Origin: Oscillospiraceae bacterium
GTDB taxonomy: Bacteria; Bacillota; Clostridia; Oscillospirales; Ruminococcaceae
Direction: 5' to 3'
NCBI GenBank assembly: GCA_016297675.1
Contig: JAEDGE010000095.1
Location: 1-7,754 of the forward strand
DNA length: 7,754 nucleotides
In this document: positions 4,512 through 7,754 of the stretch, piece by piece
How positions within the stretch are numbered: position 1 is the stretch's first letter
Layout of the letters: the number at the start of each line of letters is the position of its first letter
Made by a program: the position numbers and the translations under genes
Notes under the pieces: model-generated
What the model saw: only the letters and a program-made list of their open reading frames with translations
The model's database searches: none
Told to the model about the DNA's origin: nothing

Positions 4512-5831
4512 TGCATCCCAATCTACATCTTCCTCTGGCTCTGTGGCTGTCTCCGCTTCACCAGCATCCCAACTTTCTGCATCCTCTGTACTTTCCTCTG
4601 TATCAGCTGTTGTAGGTTCTTCCTTGACCGCATCCAGATTGGTCACGCCAGTATCTACCGTTACAATAAAGCCATCCACATTGTTGCCGGAAATCATATA
4701 TTCCAGATCCGGTGGTACCATGACATAGGTACTATCACCAGACTCTGCTGGTACATAGTATACCTGATACACCTTACCATCCCAGTTGGTCACTTCCAGT
4801 GCATTATCAATTGTATGATTCTGAAGCTCTTCCATGTATTCCTCTAAGCAAAGCTGATTCTGCTGCATATAGAAAGCATGTGGCTGTCCAACATAACGAT
4901 AGTGCCAGGACTCATACTGAATTTCTGTAATCTCCGTTTTCTCCTCGGGATACCGCAAAACAAATCCATAATGTGCACAATTCTCATTGATCCAGTTATA
5001 CTCCCCTGTTCCGTCATAGTCATCGGAATTCTCGCCATCAAACAGAGAAAAATCCATTGCATAGCCTGTTTCATGCTCACTGTGACCCGGTTTTGCAACC
5101 AATGTCGAGGTATCTAATCCAGTAGATTCCAAGTCGGCATCATATAATTCCTGCTGTTGTTCTGATGTCCGATAACCGCTGATGATAATAATATCACTAT
5201 GACCGGTTTCCGTATAAAAATCGTCCAACATGGCATTTAGATTGGTAATCACATCTTCCCGCAACATCAATTCCGAACCGCTGACATAATAGGAATCGCT
5301 TTTATTGCCATAGAGGGTTTTCAATTCCTCTTCGTCAGTGCTTTCATAGGCGTAATCCCCATTGACCAGAATTAAATCACCATTATGAATTTCTGTATTC
5401 TCTATGGAAACACTCTCATACAAATCCTCTGGTTCCTCCGATTCCGGTTCTGTCGCTTCGGTAGGATTCCCTGTGGGAAAGGATACTTGCTGTGCATTCT
5501 CTTCCAGCCAAGTACTGCCGGACATGGTACTCACCTCTGTCCAGCCATCCAGAAATGGATGCAACAAAGTAAACCGCAATGCCACCAACAGAGCAGCCGA
5601 AACGGCAACTTCTGCCACAATTCGCCCTGTATGCCGTTGTTCTTTCTGGACAACCGTTCCTTTTGCTGTTCTGGATGCAGACGATTTCTTCTTTTTTTCA
5701 GCTGATACAGCTTTCTGTTTCTGCTTTACAACTGTCCGGGAAATGTCCGAAGCGGTTTCGGCAGTTGGCTCTTTTTCTCTTGCCTGCTTTTCCTGACCGG
5801 TTACAGTTCGTCTTTTCTTTTTTTCCTGCAT
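4500..5831 (-). CDS. Membrane-anchored D-alanyl-D-alanine carboxypeptidase, VanY / peptidase M15B family
   Basis: A zinc carboxypeptidase that removes the terminal D-Ala from peptidoglycan stem peptides outside the membrane. It has 443 residues from the ATG at 5831, which has AGGAGG nine bases upstream; the frame opens earlier at 5864 without a ribosome binding site. Residues 1-70 are a very basic, Lys/Arg-rich cytoplasmic tail. One membrane helix (about 71-90) follows, then an acidic Pro/Glu/Thr linker (115-137). The M15B catalytic domain is at about 180-325, with SGYRTSEQQQELY (218-230), GHSEHETGYAMD (zinc ligands His253 and Asp260) and YESWHYRYVG (catalytic Glu307, third zinc ligand His310). 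All catalytic residues are present. A further 115-residue C-terminal part ends in an extremely acidic tail (about 402-443) with a repeated WDA motif. It is a single-gene unit with its own promoter and terminator. No van resistance genes are nearby, so a housekeeping wall-trimming role is more likely than glycopeptide resistance. Confidence 0.9.
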   Translation of the reverse strand: MQEKKKRRTVTGQEKQAREKEPTAETASDISRTVVKQKQKAVSAEKKKKSSASRTAKGTVVQKEQRHTGRIVAEVAVSAALLVALRFTLLHPFLDGWTEVSTMSGSTWLEENAQQVSFPTGNPTEATEPESEEPEDLYESVSIENTEIHNGDLILVNGDYAYESTDEEELKTLYGNKSDSYYVSGSELMLREDVITNLNAMLDDFYTETGHSDIIIISGYRTSEQQQELYDADLESTGLDTSTLVAKPGHSEHETGYAMDFSLFDGENSDDYDGTGEYNWINENCAHYGFVLRYPEEKTEITEIQYESWHYRYVGQPHAFYMQQNQLCLEEYMEELQNHTIDNALEVTNWDGKVYQVYYVPAESGDSTYVMVPPDLEYMISGNNVDGFIVTVDTGVTNLDAVKEEPTTADTEESTEDAESWDAGEAETATEPEEDVDWDAETE

Positions 5832-5857
5832 GTAAAATTGCCTCCTTTTGTTTTGTA

Positions 5858-5870
5858 TGCACATTGCACA
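5858..5870 (-). promoter_or_regulatory. Near-copy of the 1490-1512 dyad core in the VanY-family leader
   Basis: On the minus strand the sequence TGTGCAATGTGCA matches the core of the 23-base dyad (TGTGCAATATGCA, 1494-1506) at 12 of 13 positions. It lies 20-32 bases downstream of the -10, where a bound repressor would block transcription. A shared regulator is a hypothesis from two sites only. Confidence 0.3.
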
Positions 5871-5889
5871 CAGAAAACCGCTTTTTTTT

Positions 5890-5898
5890 ATTATACCA
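5890..5898 (-). promoter_or_regulatory. Extended -10 promoter of the VanY-family gene
   Basis: On the minus strand TATAAT (5890-5895) is directly preceded by TGG (5896-5898), giving the extended -10 form TGN-TATAAT. The position where a -35 would lie (5913-5918) reads TTTCTT, a poor match, so the extended -10 probably carries recognition. A run of eight A follows the -10 on the transcribed strand. The leader is about 50 bases. Confidence 0.7.
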
Positions 5899-6049
5899 CA
5901 CTATCTGAAAAAAAGAAACCCTTTTTTTCGGTTTTTTTATTTTTTTTGAAGCAAAAAGATAAGATGACAAAAGAAAGCAACGCTTCTGATAAAAAAATGC
6001 CGAAAAAAGAAAAAAACAGCAGAAAGAATCACAAAACTCTTTTTTTTCC
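5899..6049. other. Homopolymer-rich spacer between divergent promoters
   Basis: About 150 bases with repeated runs of seven or eight A or T (5908-5914, 5922-5928, 5932-5938, 5940-5947, 6040-6047). A short AAACC/GGTTT hairpin (about 5916-5935) runs into T tracts on the plus strand. No gene is visible. The tracts touch both promoters and would bend DNA or act as UP elements. Confidence 0.5.
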
Positions 6050-6079
6050 TTGACAGAAAAAGAAAATCCATGCTATAAT
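6050..6079 (+). promoter_or_regulatory. SigA-type promoter of the AspT-like transporter gene
   Basis: Consensus TTGACA (6050-6055), an 18-base spacer and consensus TATAAT (6074-6079), preceded by an eight-T run (6040-6047). Transcription would start near 6086, which leaves an unusually long leader of about 215 bases before the ATG at 6303. Confidence 0.87.
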
Positions 6080-6085
6080 TGAAAG

Positions 6086-6302
6086 AATGGATGAAGCCGT
6101 TGCATTTGTCAGCTGATTTTTTCTGCATTTGCAGAACCGTCCCATATTCTGCAAATGATTCTGAAAAAGAAGCATCCGTTTTGTCAATCAGGATTGCAGG
6201 ACGCATCGGAAACGTGCGGTCTGGTCACTTTTCCCGTTCGCCCAGCAAACCAGCTGCCATGTAACTGCCATCCATAGAAAAAGAAAAAAGGAGAACATGT
6301 GA
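6086..6302 (+). promoter_or_regulatory. Long structured leader of the transporter gene, candidate cis-regulatory RNA
   Basis: The segment between promoter and start codon can form several stems. Stem A is TTCTGCA (6121-6127) with TGCAGAA (6130-6136). Stem B is an 11-bp perfect pairing of CATTTGCAGAA (6126-6136) with TTCTGCAAATG (6147-6157) around a 10-base loop. A and B share bases and exclude each other. Stem C pairs GACGCAT (6200-6206) with GTGCGGTC (6214-6221), with one bulged G and loop CGGAAAC. CAGC (6250s) and GCTG can pair close to the ribosome binding site AAGGAG (6288-6293). I do not recognise a known riboswitch consensus. A short frame MDEAVAFVS (ATG at 6087) could be a leader peptide but lacks a ribosome binding site. 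Confidence 0.45.
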
Positions 6303-7541
6303 ATGAAGTTTGAACTTCTGGAAGTTGCCGGCACACATATTTTCAACATGAAGGCCATGACGCTGGTTTTGTTTTTCATGTTTGCCATCATTGTGATCGG
6401 TTATCTGATCGGAAAAATTTCCATCAAAGGGGTATCCCTCGGCACAGCTGCCATTTTTCTGGTTGCTCTGTTTGCTGGTCATTTTAAAGGGGTTGCCTTC
6501 GAGAACATTGCTGCATGGCAGTCCAGCGAAGCAGTGGTAGACAACTATTTTAAACTGGTACAAAATCTCGGATTGGTACTATTTGTTACCTCCGTCGGAT
6601 TGATTGCCGGTCCGAGCTTCTTTAAGAACTTAAAGAAAAATGCAAAATCCTATGTTGCTCTCGGTGCGATTATCATTGCAGCAGGCTGTGCAACTTGTGC
6701 AGCAATTACCTTGCTTGTACCAAACATGGATTCTGCTATGAGCGTAGGACTGCTTTCCGGAGCACTGACCAGCACACCGGCATTTGCAGCAACACAAGAG
6801 GCAATCGGAGAAGCAAATCCACTTTATGGGAACATTGCAGTTGGACACGCCATTGCCTATCCGTTTGGTGTCATCGGTGTGGTTCTGTTTGTACAGATTA
6901 TCCCGAAAATTCTCCATGCTGATATGGATGCAGAACGAGCAAAACTGATTTCTGTGGCTGAAAACAACACACAGAAAAAGAATGGCAAGAAGCTGTTTGA
7001 AATGGAAAAATTCGGTCTGGGTGCATTTTCCCTCGCCATCATTCTCGGTTTGATTCTTGGTTCCATTAACATTCCGCTTGGAAAAGGCTCCTTCAATCTG
7101 GGAACCACTGGCGGTCCGCTGATTGTTGGTTTGTTGTTTGGTCATTTTGGCAAAATGGGTCGTTTAAGCCTGAAGGTAGATGAACATCTGCTGAGTATTT
7201 TCCAGGAACTTGGTCTGGTATTGTTCCTGATTGGTGCTGGTATTGATGGCGGTGCCGGATTTGTTTCCGTTCTGAAAGAATATGGTGCACTCCTCTTCCT
7301 GTGGGGTGCTCTGATGACACTCGTTCCGCTGCTGGTTGGTTTCTTTATTGCAAAGTATGTCCTCAAACTGAGCCTGTTCAATAACCTCGGTTCCATCTGC
7401 GGCGGTATGACCAGTACACCAGCATTAGGTGCACTGATTAATACAGCAAAAACCCCAAATGTTGCATCTGCTTATGCTGCAACCTATCCAATTGCCTTGA
7501 TTCTGGTGGTATTGCTGTCGCAGTTCCTGACAAGACTTTAA
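6303..7541 (+). CDS. AspT/YidE/YbjL-type membrane transporter lacking central TrkA-C domains
   Basis: A polytopic inner-membrane protein of 412 residues, with about ten hydrophobic segments in two related halves (about 18-200 and 237-410). The duplication is plain: NLGLVLFVTSVGLIAG (88-103) mirrors ELGLVLFLIGAGIDGG (302-317), and the hallmark GALTSTPA (153-160) mirrors GGMTSTPA (367-374). Each is followed by an AYP turn (185-187 and 394-396). This is the AspT/YidE/YbjL duplication family (aspartate:alanine exchanger type). Classical members are about 550 residues with two TrkA-C ligand domains between the halves. Here the link is only a charged loop of about 35 residues (about 202-236), so the cytosolic sensor part is absent. 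Start: AAGGAG (6288-6293) lies 9 bases before the ATG. It is a single gene with its own promoter, long leader and terminator. The substrate is not known; an amino or carboxylic acid is the family expectation. Family confident, substrate open. Confidence 0.88.
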   Translation: MKFELLEVAGTHIFNMKAMTLVLFFMFAIIVIGYLIGKISIKGVSLGTAAIFLVALFAGHFKGVAFENIAAWQSSEAVVDNYFKLVQNLGLVLFVTSVGLIAGPSFFKNLKKNAKSYVALGAIIIAAGCATCAAITLLVPNMDSAMSVGLLSGALTSTPAFAATQEAIGEANPLYGNIAVGHAIAYPFGVIGVVLFVQIIPKILHADMDAERAKLISVAENNTQKKNGKKLFEMEKFGLGAFSLAIILGLILGSINIPLGKGSFNLGTTGGPLIVGLLFGHFGKMGRLSLKVDEHLLSIFQELGLVLFLIGAGIDGGAGFVSVLKEYGALLFLWGALMTLVPLLVGFFIAKYVLKLSLFNNLGSICGGMTSTPALGALINTAKTPNVASAYAATYPIALILVVLLSQFLTRL

Positions 7542-7563
7542 TTTCTTCCTGATTGACAAATGC

Positions 7564-7601
7564 AGAGCGAAATCATGTATTTCACGTGATTTCGCTCTTT
7601 T
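7564..7601 (+). terminator. Intrinsic terminator of the transporter gene
   Basis: A stem of about 14 bp: GAGCGAAATCA pairs perfectly with TGATTTCGCTC, and a G-U, G-C and U-A extension closes it on the 5-base loop ATTTC. It is followed by TTTT (7598-7601) and begins 23 bases after the stop codon. Confidence 0.9.
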
Positions 7602-7604
7602 CTG

Positions 7605-7633
7605 TTGACAGAAGATATATTTTATGGTATGAT
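7605..7633 (+). promoter_or_regulatory. SigA-type promoter for a gene beyond the right edge
   Basis: TTGACA (7605-7610), exactly 17 bases, then TATGAT (7628-7633), directly after the transporter terminator. The remaining 120 bases contain no start codon with a ribosome binding site that stays open to the window end. The downstream gene either starts outside the window or has a long leader. Confidence 0.75.
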
Positions 7634-7754
7634 AAGACAGAAAACACGGATTCTAAAACAAACAGAAAAAAATGATATCCCCAATTTCACCAGATTTGCA
7701 CACGGAAATCAATTTTCGGATTTCTTTGGGAAAACTTGTCTGAACCGTCCGGCA

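Noticed and set aside
4184..4521. Minus-strand frames of 61 and 97 codons in the gdhA-VanY spacer
   Set aside because: They have no ribosome binding site, they cross a terminator, and their peptide composition is implausible.
5832..5864. Start at 5864 for the VanY-family gene
   Set aside because: The extra 11 codons cover the AGGAGG site that serves the ATG at 5831, and they add no family feature.
6079..6264. 61-codon open frame in the transporter leader
   Set aside because: Its first codon lies in the -10 box and would not be transcribed. The inner ATG at 6091 has no ribosome binding site, and the peptide resembles nothing known to me.
6630..7145. 171-codon minus-strand frame inside the transporter gene
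   Set aside because: It is a shadow frame rich in Cys, Asn and Gln opposite a clear two-repeat membrane protein.
1..7754. tRNA, rRNA, CRISPR array, insertion sequence, prophage or defence island
   Set aside because: I found no regularly spaced repeats, transposase motifs, terminal inverted repeats with target duplications, or RNA gene signatures. The genes are core metabolism, cell wall and export.

Overview
The window looks like ordinary chromosomal DNA from a low-to-moderate GC Gram-positive anaerobe. A gut Ruminococcus-type or other clostridial (Oscillospiraceae-like) bacterium is my best guess. The reasons are SigA-type promoters with 17-18 base spacers, strong AGGAGG ribosome binding sites 7-9 bases before the starts, AT-rich spacers, a clostridial-type hexameric glutamate dehydrogenase, and a small coiled-coil gene, signal peptidase and surface-protein cluster of the kind seen in Clostridia. 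The assignment is inference from protein character; there is no rRNA or other marker gene.

Layout. (1) Positions 1-1423, minus strand: an operon read from a consensus promoter (TTGACA-17-TACAAT) through a 95-aa coiled-coil protein, a type I signal peptidase and the first 130 codons of a secreted surface or pilin-like protein that runs off the left edge. (2) Positions 1424-1765: an AT-rich spacer holding a perfect 23-base dyad and the promoter of the next gene. (3) Positions 1766-2545, plus strand: a nitrilase-superfamily amidohydrolase (omega-amidase-like). It converges on (4) gdhA, 2705-4063 minus, NADP-type glutamate dehydrogenase. The two share a bidirectional terminator at 2592-2632. (5) Positions 4156-4410: a spacer with one GC-richer hairpin, followed by the terminator of (6) a membrane-anchored VanY-family D,D-carboxypeptidase, 4500-5831 minus. 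(7) Positions 5848-6302: a divergent promoter region rich in A and T runs, then a leader of about 215 bases with competing hairpins. (8) Positions 6303-7541, plus strand: an AspT/YidE/YbjL-type transporter without the usual central TrkA-C domains, closed by a strong terminator. (9) A consensus promoter at 7605-7633 drives a gene beyond the right edge.

How the genes may work together. The left operon is a coherent export unit, with a dedicated signal peptidase next to its probable substrate. GDH (ammonia, 2-oxoglutarate and glutamate) and an omega-amidase-like enzyme (2-oxoacid amides to 2-oxoacid plus ammonia) both touch nitrogen and 2-oxoglutarate metabolism. They are separately promoted and convergent, so this link is only suggestive. 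The VanY-type enzyme trims peptidoglycan peptides.

I see no mobile element, CRISPR array, tRNA or rRNA, and no clear unknown multi-gene system. The most promising undescribed elements are the structured leader of the AspT-like transporter, the 23-base dyad with a near-copy of its core in the VanY leader, and the small coiled-coil protein tied to the signal peptidase.
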